A stretch of 64,000 nucleotides of DNA, taken from positions 28,486 to 92,485 of the forward strand of contig JANTQF010000128.1 of the NCBI GenBank assembly GCA_032988165.1. The letters are read 5' to 3'. Under the pieces are notes generated by a model. The model had not been told where the DNA came from. It ran no database searches and saw only the letters and a program-made list of their open reading frames with translations. Source of the stretch: Emmonsiellopsis sp. PD_33 (Eukaryota; Ascomycota; Eurotiomycetes; Onygenales; Ajellomycetaceae). The position numbers were made by a program, and so were the translations under genes. Positions 1 through 12,445 of this stretch are shown here, in pieces (position 1 is the stretch's first letter; each line of letters starts with the position of its first letter).

Positions 1-353
1 AATATCTAGAAGTTCCAGAAGACAGACTAACGGCGGGCTGAAACAACGGCGCGCAAAAGGGACAGGCCTTCCCTCGGCCGTTGAGCTAGAGCAGACGGCA
101 CAGTCCTTAATACATAGTCTGTTGTTCTTATTATGAGAGTTGAGGCTGCTTCTTCTTTATCCACGGCGATGTCAACAAACCATAAATACATAAATAATAC
201 TATCCCCGTGTCAACGGCTTTGTCCATCCCTGCTGCCCCACGCCGCATGTAACTGGCCCCTAACCATCTTCTTCCCCGTCCCCATCCTCTCCTCTCCTCT
301 CCTGTCCTGTCCTGTCTCTCCCGTCCACCTCTGCATTCCCCTCTACCATCGCC
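1..353. promoter_or_regulatory. Upstream region of the NTF2-like gene
   Basis: This is leader and promoter sequence for the gene starting at 354. A C/T-rich tract with repeated TCCTG/TCTCC units lies at about 285-345, directly before the start codon, as is common for fungal leaders. No other coding signal is seen. Assignment as leader is inference. Confidence 0.5.
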
Positions 354-2200
354 ATGTCGCTCAGAGCCATCTACGAGCAGTTCCTGGCCGAGCCCTCTGC
401 GGCCGCGCTCTCCGCCGACGCCGCGCTCCACTACATCACCACCACCTCCTCCTTCACCCACCCAGAGCCCATCCTCAAGCACCTGTCCTCCCAGTCGCGC
501 GCCGTCCGCAAGAATGCCCAGCACATCCTCCATGCCGTCGAGGGCCCCCGCTCGCTCTGTCTAGACGTCGACACCACGCTGGAGTTTGTATCCGCCGGAG
601 GCGCGTATCTGCTGGCGCTGGACGACAATTTCCTTGTCGATCGCGTCGTGACGCTGCCAATAGTCTGTCTCCCCCCCACATATTGATATAAATATAAATA
701 AATACCCCCCCCGCTGACAGCCTGTAGGTCCACATCGTCCACTTCGACAGCCAGGACAAGATCTCGCAGATTAGACTGTACTGGGACCAAGGTTCGCTGC
801 TCCGCCAGCTTGATGTCATCAGCTCGTCCCACCGCAATTGGCCAATTCGCGACGGCGCCGACCAGTCACGCCTCATCAGCTCCTCCATCGCCGCTGCGGC
901 AAAGACCACCTCCACCCCCACTGCGCTCTCCTCCCCCGTGTCCCAGAGCGACAGGCAGTCCGTCGCGTCCGCTGCTTCCTTCGCCTCCCCCAGCAAGAGA
1001 GTCGTCAAGGACCCGCACGCGTCGCTGTCGCTCTTCGAGCCGCATTCGCCTGAAGACCATCCCCTGCCCGTCGCATCGCGCGCGTCTGCGAAGCCCCCGC
1101 CTCGCGATTACAATGAGTTGTTCGTCGGGAGCGAGGACCCCGATGCTACGCCTACGAAGCTGCCGCAGTCGCCAAGTAAGGGCATCCAGCCCAAGGGTGG
1201 TGCTGGGCAAAACTACAAACCCTCGCGCCTGTTCATGGACGAGGATGATGAACAGGGGGTAGAGCAGGAGAGGGGATTTAAGAAGACTCATGAGAAGAAA
1301 TACAGCCACTTTGAGTTTGGCGAGACCCCCCATCCCAAATCTACAACTAAGCCGCAGGCGCCAAACCATTTCGAATTTGGCGAGACGGCGCCCCCCGTGT
1401 TCAACCCGAAACCCAAGGACGACAATGCACGAAAGGAACACTTTGAATTTGGCGAGGCACCGCCCGACGCTACGCAAGATAACATCCCTATCCGACCCCG
1501 CTCCACCAAGCACCTCTCCCAGTGGGACTTTGCAGACTTCGTCACCCCGGAGAAGCCCAGACAGAAGAACCCCGGCCAGAACGCGCGCCATTTCGGCTGG
1601 AGCGACGACGAGGGCGGCGAACCCGACCACGACAGCCCGCCAAAACAGCCGCGCGTCGTGCAGCCCCGCCGCGACGCAGAGTCGCATTTCCAGCTCCGCG
1701 ACGACGGCACGCCCATGGCCGCGCAAAAGGTCATGACGGGCAAGCAGATGGGCGCGGCGCATAACAAGGGCCTTGGCTTGTATGAGAATAACCTGTATAA
1801 CGAGGACGGGTCCCCTGTTAAAAGCGACGGGCAGCAGATCAAGCCGGCGCCCCTGGGCACGGGGGCCAATGGGGTTAATCGCAAGAAGGACTTTGATAGC
1901 CATTGGATCATGACGGATACGGAGCAGGGGGGGGATGAGAATGGAGGCGGGAATGGGAATGTGAATAAAGTGGGGATTGATCGGATGAAGGCGGTGAAGA
2001 TGATGGGGTCGAATTGGGATGTTGTTGATGATGAGCAGGAGGAGGAGGAGGGGAGGGATAAGGTTGGTGGTAAGATTGGTGATGGGGCGGGGGGTGTGGG
2101 TGGGAGTGGGAAGGTACAGCAGACGTCGACGGCTGGGAAGAGGATTAGTAGGAATCCGAATCAGAGGAGTTGGGGGTTTGGGGGTGATGAGGATATGTAG
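354..2200 (+). CDS. NTF2-like domain protein with repeated FEFGE motifs
   Basis: Two exons, 354-662 and 728-2200 (593 aa), joined by a 65-nt intron with an unusual GTCTGT donor and TGTAG acceptor; the join restores the continuous stretch LPIVHIVHFDSQDKISQ. Residues 1 to about 150 look like a single NTF2/SnoaL-type fold. The rest is predicted disordered: Ser/Pro-rich, then three HFEFGE repeats at about residues 297, 317 and 341, followed by related WDFADF and HFGWSDDE segments, and a Gly/Asp/Glu-rich tail ending GFGGDEDM. NTF2-like folds serve in nuclear transport or RNA export or as enzymes; the repeats may be short linear docking motifs, which is inference. I recall similar architecture in other Pezizomycotina but know no function. 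Start chosen as the first ATG of the folded domain. Confidence 0.8.
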
Positions 2201-5187
2201 GTTCTGATTGATGGAGTTGGTATGATTGATGCTGGTTGGTTGGTTGTTTGGTGGTGAGAGTGTGAGAGTATTGTTTTCTATTCTATTCTATTCTATTCTC
2301 CAGCTGCTGGATGTTGTTGGTCTGGTCTGGTCTGGTCTGGCTTAAGCTTGAGCTTGAGCTTGGTTTTGTTTTGTTTTGATGATGTTTTAGTAACTACCTA
2401 CCTACTTATATCATATCCTGTGCTTTTTTTTTTATGTTGAAGTCTGTTTTATTAGGTTAGTAAGTTATGTTATGTTATGTTATGTTAACTATGTATATAT
2501 TTTCTTAACATGACTTTTTTTATTTCTTTAATAAAAGTAGTCAGGGGGTTAATATATATAAATGGATAAGGTTTCTATATACTAGTAGGTGAGAATGAAA
2601 TAGAAAAATAGAAGTAACAGAGAGATAAGAGGAGGAGTAAAAGTAGTAGGGATATAAGTTAGATAGAGAGGAAGAAGGGAAGGAAAAGATGTATATATAA
2701 ATAAATAGAGAAGTAAGTGTAAGTAAGTATATATTACTTATAAAGATGCAGATAGGATGAAATAGGATAGAATGAAATGAGAGGAGAGTAGTATATATAA
2801 CTAGTAAAAGAAGAGGATAGACCTGGGAGAGGGGGGGGGGGTCTAGAGATAGTAGGGAGGGAAAAGGGGTTCTTTATACTGGCCTGGCTGGCCTCTTGAA
2901 AATCAGGGGTTAATTATTATAATATAGGCAGGTAGTTTTTATATATCTACTGCATACACCCTCTGCGCTAATAAATATGAGTTTGATGTCAGCTCTTATT
3001 AGATTACTCTTCTATTGATGATTTGAAATGGTGTTTTTATTTCTACCATTAAAGTACTTAACTCATAGTGAAGATACCATGAGGTTTCATAGAGTTACAG
3101 GAAATTGAGTGTAGCTCAAGTCAAGGTCTGGTCTCCAGTTGCCAGCCTCATGATAGATGGTAAGGCTAGGCTCCATGCATCATATAAACTATCTCTCCAT
3201 CCTGCCCCGTATATAGTGTTTGGTGAAGCAGATTGTTTCGAAATTTGATGATGTTATGATGTAGCTGGAATGGTAGTTAGCTATATATGTACACATCTAA
3301 ATACGTAACTGTCATGCTGAGTATGTAAAATGGAAACTAGATTTCCGAACCAAACCATTTTTATGACTCTCAGTCCCAGTGAAATGTTCCTAAATGTCAG
3401 AATTGATATTGACGATTCCACCGCCATGACAACTCAAAGTATAACAGAAGCGGGAGTTTTCTAGCAGCTGGAATAATGGCCCTGTTAAGAACCCACCACC
3501 CAATAAACAAACTGAACGGAAAGGCAAGACTTAGATCCAAGCCTCCTGACTCTGCCGACTAGAAGCTGTGTTGCTTGCTTCACACACTCTTTGGGCGGAT
3601 CTCTTTCCGTTCTGTCGAATGAGGCCTTGTAGATATAGGGTTCAATGAGATGAATAGTAAGTAACTAGTATTAACTAGTTACTGGGGGAAGTAAATGGGC
3701 ATAGCCATGTCCTCAGCATCTATGCGAGCAGAGAGAAACACTCCATTGGGCACAGAATGCTCAGGAGGAAGTCTGTAAGGCTGTCACTGCCATCATCCCC
3801 TTGTGCATCTGATGACTCCCTGTCATCCTCGACAACATACTCGTTCTCTGAGGTCTGCTCTTCGAGGAGGTCGTGTCATGCTTGCAGATATATGGACTGG
3901 AGAAGCTGAAGTGGACAGTACAGAGTACTGTAGTTGTCGAGAGATGTTTGCCATGACATGTAGATTGGGTTGTGGCTGCGAATGCGAAGACGTGATAGGT
4001 TAAATAAATAAAGAACTGCGCATCTCTTCCCATGTCTTTGGTCTTTGGGCCCGGCTTTGGCTGGGTTTCGTATGTTGAGGCGAGTTGGATTCGTAGGTGA
4101 TAGGCCCTCTGATCCCACCACCTCGACGGCCAGATATCCAAATATTATGAGGTTGTAACGTGAAGGGATAGACAGTGTTAGTTAACTATCAGAATGACGA
4201 ATGTGGCTGCCTGGATTCCTCAGTCAATCTCTCTCCAGACTCCAGGCCAGGGATGTTGCGTGTTGTTCAGCGTCTCCGTCGAGAGATCCATGCTGTGAGT
4301 CACGAATTAGTAACTTAACCTGGCTGATCTGTTTCTGAGGAGGCCGGGCTCTAGATATATGGTTCGGGGGAACCGGGGTTAAGGGAAGTCCCAATATCCA
4401 AGTTGCAGAGGTTGAGATAGCCAGCAGGCCGTGGAAACCTAGTCGCTGTTCCCCGCCTGTGATTGGGGGCTGATTGACGACCCCATCCAGCATGCGCTAA
4501 CCACCGGGCTGGACTATCGCCAACCCATTTCTGAGCGAAAACATTCCTCTGGCGCATCTCCTCGCCTCCCCCCTCTGAGCCCTCTCTCGCCGTCTCCCTC
4601 TGCCTCTCCCTCTCCCTCTCCCTCTCCACCCCTATCCCCATCTATTTATCATCTTGTTCTGCTTTGCGCTGCTGGCCACCCCCCGTCGCCGGCCTCGTTA
4701 ATAAGCAGCCCCCGCGCAAGACTTCCATCCAGCAGGGGTAAGCAAACAACCAGTCTGGGCTGAGCCGAGGGGTTGCGCTGTTAAATAAATACACTGCCTC
4801 GCCAGCTTTCAATCCTTCCCAGCCTCCTCTCCTGCGAGATTCCCGTTTTTTGCTGACTTGGCTCGTCTGCGTTTGCGCCATAGTCAACTCGACCCTCGGC
4901 CTCTCGCAACCTGGCCATTCCCATCTCACCAGAGAGAATTTTCCGAGGCGTATTCGTTTGATCCCCCGTGTCTGGCCTGCTGGGGAAGGGTGAGTTCCGT
5001 CTGTCTATCTGTCTTGCCAGCCCGTGTATGCGGGCTAATCTGTGCGCCCGTACGATCTCCAGTCTCTCCTCCCCGCTCCAGCTCCGCGCCAGTACGAGTT
5101 GAGCCAACCCGCATTGGTGTGTGGACGCCGTATTCGACTTCACACCCTTTTATTTAGCCTGTGATACCCCCCCGACATATACCCACC
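2201..5187. other. Gene-poor AT-rich interval with microsatellites; leader of the next gene
   Basis: No supported gene. It holds short tandem repeats (ATTCT at 2275-2300, TCTGG at 2322-2340, TTATG at 2465-2485), purine-rich AT sequence at 2560-2830, a run of ten G near 2829, and a C/T-rich microsatellite (CTCCCT units) at about 4585-4630. ORFs on either strand here have no recognisable domain. The last 300 bp is probably the leader of the regulator at 5188. It contains a possible 24-codon upstream ORF at 5028-5102, if the transcript begins upstream of it. Confidence 0.55.
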
Positions 5188-8100
5188 ATGTCTCCCACGC
5201 CCCCATCCACCACCTCGTCCAGCGCGAGCACCCACTCCCCCGAAGGACAGTTTCGAATAATCAGGAAAAGGAACCGCGTCCCTCTCTCCTGCGCACCATG
5301 CAGAAATCGGAAGTAAGCCAGCCTCTTCACCATCGTTGGGCAAAAAAGAAAAAAGAAAAGAAAAGAAAACCCTGGAAGATAAAGTCGTCTGACTTGGAAA
5401 TTTCCCAGGCTGAAATGCAACCGCGCCGTCCCCTGCGAAAACTGCGTAAAGCGCAACGACGGCACCTCATGCACCTACGTGCAACCCAAAAACCGCAAAC
5501 GGAATACCAGCAGCCAGAACTCCCCCACCACCCCCGACGATATGCAAAACCGCATCGATCGGCTGGAAGGCTTGGTACTGTCGTTGATGACAAATGGGTC
5601 GCAGTCGGCTGGGCCCGCGGCCGCTGCTGCGGCGATATCGGGCAGCATGACGGGAAGCTCCGTGTCGAGGCAGGATACGCAGGAGTTGGATCTCGAGGAT
5701 GAGATGGACGAGGAAGGGAGGGAGGACGAGAGTGATACTGAGCAGGTGACCAAGTCCTTTGGCGTTATGAAGGTGGATGCGAAGACGCAGAAGAGTTATT
5801 ATATTAGTGAGGCGCATTGGATGGCCGTGCTTAGTGATGTGAGTGATGGATTCTTATATGTGCCGTGGTTATATTAGGGGAGATGCTGACGGGAGGGATC
5901 CTGGGGCAGATATCGGAAGTCAAACAGTACTTTGCAACGCATAAGAAACAGTACGAGGACCAGGTCGAGAGAGTCCAGGCTGCGAATCATCAGAAGGATC
6001 AGGATTTGGGTCCCTCGTTAATTTTCGGCGCGATGAAACCCCCTAATGAGAAAGAGATTATGGCCACTTTCCCTTCACGATATACGACTGATATGCTTAT
6101 ATCGCGGTATTTTAATACTTATGATTTGTTTACTCGTGAGTTGCTTGGAGCTGGGGAAAAATTGTGGGATGGACTGCTGATTCTCTATAGATATTATTCA
6201 TGGCCCGACGTTCCAAAAAGAGGTATATTCTTTGCTTCCTCATTTATTGTGTGCCGTTTGAATGCTAACGTTTCGAAGTATGAACGGCACTGGGAGGACC
6301 CATCGAAAACGAACATTGTTTGGATAGGTATGGTTTTCGCCATGCTGCGACTAGCTATGCTATCATACTATCTCGAAGAAGCCGAGCCGCCCGAATATCG
6401 AGGGAAGAGCTTACATCTCGCTGCCACATATCGAAACTCCATGGCCCAGTGCCTTGTACTAGCCGACTATACAAAACCGCACCAGTATCTAATGGAAACG
6501 CTCGTCCTCCATCTACACGGCGATCAGTTGCAAATGAAAGAATCCGAGGTCTCCGTCTGGGTGTTGGTCGGGATGATTGCGCGCCTGGCCATGCGAATGG
6601 GCTACCATCGCGATGCAAAAATGTTCCCCACCATCTCGGTATTCCAAGGCGAAATGCGAAGACGAGTGTGGTCGTATATCCGACAGGCAGATATAGTATT
6701 TTCGTTCCAAGTCGGGCTTCCCGCTATGATCCGCACCGGTGACAGCGACACGGAGCTACCACGGAATATATACGATGACGACTTTGGCGAGGATTCCGTT
6801 GAGCTCCCGCCCGAGCGGCCGCTCAACGAGCCAACCCCCATCTCGCACATTATCGCCAAGGCGCGGCTTGTGTTTGCCTTTGGCGAGGTGCTAGAGCAGA
6901 CGCAGAAGGTGAAGGGCTTGTCATATGAGAACATTATGGAGCTTGACCATCTACTTCGACAGGCGAGGGAGATGATTCCGGAACGGCTGGCGATAAGACC
7001 GCATATTGAGTGCGGGACGGAGCCGCAGCGGGTGTTTCTTGCAAGATTCGAGGTGAGTTACTAACAAATATTCGTTAAATCCCAGGAATCTATTTGCTAA
7101 ATCAAGCAACTATAAAAAAACCAGGTCGCCAACGTCTACCACAAATCCCAATGCGTCCTGCACCGGCGCTTCCTCTACCGCGCCCGCGAAAACACCCGCT
7201 ACCTCTACTCCCGCCGCACCTGCATCGACAGCGCGATGGAACTCCTCCGCATCCAATCCCTGCTGCACGCCGAATTCAAGCGCTGCGGCCGGGTAGGGTT
7301 TAGCCGCAAGTGCTACATGAACACGGTAAATATGCACGACTTCCTCATGGCCGGCACCATCATCGCTCTGGACCTTTACCAGGGCCTCCAGACGAATCCA
7401 CGTTCACCATCTGCTAGCCGCGTGGTGGATAGCGATACCACGTGTCAGCAGCAGCAGGAAATGCTGAAGCACTCGAGAGATATTTGGAATGAGGTTAAAG
7501 ACCACTCGCTGGATGCGTGGAAGGCCATGACGATTATGGACTTGCTATTGGAAAAGATATCGATGCAGCAGCAGAATGGGACCAGCAATTGTGATGTTAA
7601 CAATTCAAATACTACTAATAATACTGCGGGTGCTGGTGGTGCGAATGCCGGCGGCCCGTTTGAGCTGCAGGATGAAAAGCAGAATGCGGCGATGACGCTG
7701 GGCTTGTTGAGTAGCGGGTTGACTCCGATGGGGCTGCCGGGGAGTCCGTCCGTGTTTGGCGATCCGATGCTGAAGTTTGAGAATGTGGGCGGGATTGCTG
7801 GTGGTGGCGGGCAGCAAGGGATGATGGATACGGGAACCCCGTCCGCGTTGGGGATCTTTGGTCAGATGCCGGATATGCAGTTAAATTTGGACTGGGTATG
7901 TTTCTTTTCCGTTTCTTTTCATTAATATTTTTTTTTATTTATTTCTGGGAAACCAACGTCCGCTAACCAAACCAAACCCCCCCCTCAAACAGGACGCATG
8001 GGACAATTACATCCAATCAGCCACCGTCGACGCATCAGCTACATCCCAAGCAGGAAACGGGAACGTGAACGGGAACGGAAACGGGGCACTGGGAGGCATG

Positions 8101-8370
8101 GGTATGGGCTGGCCGGCCATGCCTATGTCAATGCCTACACCCATGTTTGATTTCCCACCGCAGCTCCAACAGCAACAGCAACAACAGCAGCAGCAGCAGC
8201 AGCAGCAACAACAACAACAACAAGCACAACCGCAACATTCACGCGCGGAAATACCGCCCAGTACGAGTGCGAGTGCCAATAAGGGCGCGTATTCGATGCA
8301 TCAGCAGGGGATTTTCGATAGTGGTGGGGGAGGCGGTACGGGGCCTTTTATGGGTGCGGGTGGGCGGTAA
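5188..8370 (+). CDS. Zn2Cys6 (GAL4-type) transcription factor with C-terminal polyQ tract
   Basis: Seven exons: 5188-5312, 5409-5838, 5910-6135, 6191-6222, 6279-7052, 7125-7895, 7993-8370 (911 aa). The binuclear cluster spans the first intron: SCAPCRNRK then LKCNRAVPCENCVKRNDG and CTYV. A predicted coiled-coil linker follows (RIDRLEGLVLSLM). The middle region is the fungal_trans domain (PF04082), including HIIHGPTFQKEYERHW and WIGMVFAMLRLAMLSYYLEE. Exon 4 is only 32 nt, and intron retention here leaves the frame open, so a naive reading frame gives wrong residues between 6136 and 6278. The C-terminus is Gly/Asn/Met-rich with about 20 consecutive Gln near 8163-8223. Expected to be a nuclear DNA-binding regulator. 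No pathway can be assigned, because no partner gene lies beside it. Confidence 0.88.
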
Positions 8371-10689
8371 GATCTATTAGTTAGAGGCGGGTGCTCCGTT
8401 AAGGATTAGGGTGTTATGAATCTTTTTTTCTTTCTTTCTTTTCTTTTTTTTTGGATATATGATGGATGGATGGATGGGTGTTTATGATTTTGTGATGAGA
8501 TGGGATTATTTTATTATTATTTTATGCTCTTTTTGACCTTGATTCTCCCTAGGGCTTGTTTTTTTTTTTTTTTTCTTTTTTTTCTGGGATTGTATTAGAT
8601 CGGATTCGATCGATTTTTCTTTTCTTTTTTTTTTGGAAGGGCAGGGCATGACAATGCAGGAATGAAGCGGAAGGAAGCAAATGTATATGTGATGGGATAA
8701 GCAAATTTTGTGAGAGTGCAAGGAAGAGTAAAAAAATGCATGGACAGGTTATGGACATGTGTGTGTTAAGGGGGGGGAAAGGGGGGTATATAGGTATAGT
8801 TACTTGATTCTCCTCTTATGTATACTATATTGATTGATACTGCTGATTCGTCTCTGATGGTACTTTTTTTTTCTTGCAATTAGATTGGATTGGATTGAAT
8901 TGGATTGTTTAGAATTATCAGTGAATTTCTATTTCACTATGTCATTCATTACCCCCTCCATTGTCCCTCTCCCACTCCCCCCTTCCCTACCAAGCTTGGC
9001 CATATGTGAGGCCGGGCGCAGATGACAGGCCCTCCCATGCTGGTTTTGTCAAGACCTTGCCCCTTACTGCCCAGCAGACAGCGCATAGAGAGTTTACTAC
9101 TTAACCCAGTAAGAAAACCAGACCCAGTTAATGTCTAGCTAGTTTAGCTCTTGAAAAGGGTGAGATGGGTTTGGAAATGTCTTTAGAAAATAAATAATGA
9201 ATGTAGTAGTTAGTAGTTAAACTATTAACTATGTATATATCTGGTTTGGAGAGAGAATTAAGGAGGGGAAGGGGTGTAGAGTAGAAAATAAATGCCCTTT
9301 AACAGGTACAGGATCCTCTATGTATCTATAAGTTAAACTAATCTGTTCAGGTCTAAACGTTAATTCTGCATGGGTGCACTGTAGGGCTTCTGTCCTGGAA
9401 TCCTTAAACTTCCTTGCGGGAACAGTCTTCTCAAATGGAAGATTAAAAAAGTTGAAAAAAATTAACTCTGCATTGCACTGGGCATATCATACCATGCAGA
9501 CACTCACTAGCATCAATGTAGCTATGATACTGCGAATACCCACCTAGTCTTATAGTGGGAGTTTGCTGGTTAGAATGTGAAGGGGGATATATAGCATAGC
9601 AGCCGTCTGTGCTGTGGATGAGAGAGTGCTGAATCCGGTGTCAATAGCAAGTGATTTTAACCAGCCTTGGGGAGGAGACTTCACTTGCAATGGCTATGGA
9701 GGCTCCGATGGCAGGGCAATAGAATCAGGGGGGAATCTGGAGGATAATGTTATTTATCCTGTTATATGTGGTGTTAGATCATGATATCTGTGAGGAGTTT
9801 GTTTTTGGAACGTATGTATGTACATGTACATACAATCAAATCGCATGTAAGAGTGGCGAAGACACTGTGGTACCCAGGAGTCGTAGAGTAATGTCTAGGA
9901 ATATCAAGTGTCTGGTATTACTGTCTGACAAGGAAGTATGGTCCATTTGCAGAGAGGTATGTATGTATGTAACTACATAACCTGTAGCTTGTAATTATAA
10001 ACCGAATTGGGTTGAGTTCATCACCAATCCATCCATGCCTCAGAAGAAGTCAATGGATTCCAATGCTTGCATTTTTTAGCCTGGGGCCTGGTCTTCTGCT
10101 GCTTCGATATTGTTGGAGTTGAGTTAGCATTGAATGTCTGAGATTTTGTTGTTAAACGTTGGAGCATGTTTTGGCCTAATATTTACTCTTTCACAGCCAC
10201 GGGCGAGGATTATTTCCTAATAAATCTAGTTTGCAACAAGATCTCGGAGGTCAATCGTCGCATGGAGCAGAATGGATCTTACCGACGGGGTATCCGACTC
10301 GGGAGGCCGACCCTTGTGCTGGCACATAAACGTCGGTTCTGGTAACTTACTCCGTAGGTGATGGCGGCATTTCCGAGGCTCCACTGCAGCTTGGCTCTAG
10401 GTCGCCGGATTTTCCGACTCCCAGCTTCGGCTTCGACATCAAAACTTCTGAACTTTTGTTGCTTATCTCTCCGCCCATGCCCCACACCATGGCGGGGTGA
10501 GGTTACGGCGGCAAAGTAAAAAACCTCACATTTCTCCTTTTCTTGTCTCTTGCTTTCCAATATATATATATATATATTGATCTTGATTATTTCCGAAGTT
10601 CATGATCTTGCATGTTACCCACCAAGAACCCCAGATTCACTAACAACAGTTTCTGCTTTACCCGTCAAATCCGTTCCGTCGAACTCGCG
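8371..10689. other. Gene-poor interval
   Basis: Downstream low-complexity T- and G-rich sequence (8400-8900) includes TGGA repeats at 8462-8478 and two closely spaced G runs at 8769-8785. The rest (9000-10600) has only short ORFs without domain signals. An (AT)9 tract lies at 10560-10578. No RNA gene recognised. Confidence 0.5.
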
Positions 10690-11640
10690 AACCAGCTATG
10701 TGATTTCACAGCTGGCAGGAGAGCGCACCAGGAATATCACGGGAGCAAGGGCGTTATCCGTATTTTGACATCCACCAAACAACCATCCGGGGCAATTGCT
10801 GTACTCCGGAGTGTGGCTGTTCTTTCAGATGCCCCAGGCCCTCACCACCATAACCCCTGGTCACCCAAGGACATGTAAAATTATGGAATGAGGCTAATCG
10901 CCGCATCTGAGGCCCCGGTGATTCCGCAGAAGTCTCTCCCGTAAGTATTGCGCTGGGAGCCTGGGCTGACATTTTCCGCCACATTAGCGAACCCTTCGAC
11001 GGCTTTCTTCCAGAAAACAATAATCGCGACCTGAAAGCCTTGCTGATTCCGGAAGGCATGGCTACCAAGCACAGATTTGACGTGGTTTTTCAGCGAGATT
11101 ACAAACCTCCCGAGGTCTCCGACTGGGAAGAGCCAGGAAACCCTCTCCTCAGCGTGGTGGAATCATATTCTCCGAGAGCGAACGCGGGGCCGCGCTTGGA
11201 TGCTTAGGGAGGTTATGTCACCACCATTCATCGCTACGGTGCGGTGCGATGGTAAATCTGCGATACCCGGCATCGAATCCTTCAACGTATACGGAAAGCA
11301 TCTATTCACCTGGTATATGGCCTTTAAATCCGTTGATCACTGCTTCGGTGTCTTGGAAGGCACACTTGGGTTGATATTGAAGGCGGGCGAAGAGTAATAC
11401 ACTCTGGGCATGGGTGAAACCGTGCTGCTCTACGCGGGCCAGCGATTCGCCGTCGAGTTCGAGAGCGAATATGTCTGCATCCTGGCTTTCACTCACGGGA
11501 ATAGAAGTGAGTGTTTGATACACAGCTTGGGAAACCATTTCAGGCATTTGTTCTACCAGATCAGACACAGGAGTCCGACGGGCGGAATGGGCAAAAGCTG
11601 GCGTCTGTGTGTGATGAAACTGGTGTCAAATGGGCCTGTG
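10690..11640 (+). pseudogene. Broken quercetinase-like cupin dioxygenase gene
   Basis: Three reading frames on the plus strand carry consecutive pieces resembling one fungal cupin-domain protein of the quercetin 2,3-dioxygenase group. SYVISQLAGER lies in one frame (stop TGA 10766-10768). GVIRILTS, GAIAVL and SDAPGPHHHN lie in a second (stop TAA 10876-10878). KALLIPEGMATKHRFDVVFQ and YKPPEVSDWEEPGNPL lie in a third (stop TAG 11205-11207). GIESFNVYGK, KSVDHCF and GETVLLYAGQRFAVEF end it, with TAA at 11395-11397. HHHN and the SVDHC region correspond to cupin motifs as I recall the family. At least two frameshifts and two further stops remain, and introns at consensus sites do not repair them. 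Identification rests on recalled family motifs, not an alignment. Confidence 0.6.
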
Positions 11641-12445
11641 ACAATAAATAGGAGCGTTTCCTATGCTCGTATCAGCCAATTTTGTACACTTGTAGGAACC
11701 GTTCGAGATATCAAATCCGGATGTCTGGCAAGAGATATGGGAGTTGAAGTAGGCTATGGTGGCACGTGACGCACCCAATCCCGGTGGAAATGGATACGAC
11801 GACGGGAATCCTTCGATCAGGATGGTTTGAATCAATTACATTTCTACGCTCAAACCCGCATTATTCCTGCAGTGCCATAAGATTATACCGTCTAGGAAGA
11901 GTCCTGGAAGGCTGCTATGATGTCTGCTGTCAGGCTACAAACAGTGTAACTTTAGCAGGTAAAGCACTTCTAGGAGTTATGATAGTAAGTGGTTCTACAT
12001 AACCAGTTAATCCAGACACAACAAGGATAAAAATACACGAGGAGACTAGTTTCAACCTGGTGATTATGCACCATGCCATTTTTCAAAATAGTACTCGGTA
12101 CTAGTCGTGTTTCTGTCAATCTCACCACGCCCTTGAGCCTCCCATCAACTCCACCTCCTGGTCTTGCACGCTGTGTCCGACCCCATCCCCATCTACTCCT
12201 GGCCCTTCAACATTTTTAGCTTCATTTAGCTTCACACTTGTTGCCCTCTGCCCAGACGTCAAGATCAATTCGCTGCTCTAGGCCAGCCACAAAGCATCCG
12301 CCTCGATCGCGCTCGGGCACTATTGCCAAGAATTGTTACCGAGCCTCATGTTTGGACAGTGCTTGGACGCAAACAAGACTGCCCGCGACGTCCACAGATC
12401 CCCCTCAGAAGTATCCAGCCAGCTCCCAAGAGCTCGCAAGACTCA
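11641..12445. promoter_or_regulatory. Spacer upstream of the second regulator
   Basis: No supported gene. The last 250 bp is C-rich leader-like sequence. The frame of the downstream gene stays open upstream to 12323, so a start up to 41 codons earlier is possible, though the ATG at 12446 is the first to fit a normal regulator N-terminus. Confidence 0.4.

Noticed and set aside
866..1911. Long minus-strand ORFs opposite the NTF2-like gene
   Set aside because: They are antisense shadows of a compositionally biased coding exon and show no domain.
2820..2845. Ten-G run as a structured regulatory element
   Set aside because: Single homopolymer run amid microsatellites; no four-tract G-quadruplex pattern.
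3761..4141. 126-codon minus ORF as a gene
   Set aside because: No domain, no introns, Ser/Thr-biased composition and overlapping ORFs in other frames.
5865..7064. One continuous coding exon through 6136-6278
   Set aside because: Consensus donors, branch points and acceptors define two introns, and only the spliced product matches the regulator family.
8163..8226. CAG/CAA run as a mobile or expanded repeat
   Set aside because: It is in frame and encodes the polyQ tract of the regulator, a usual feature of such proteins.
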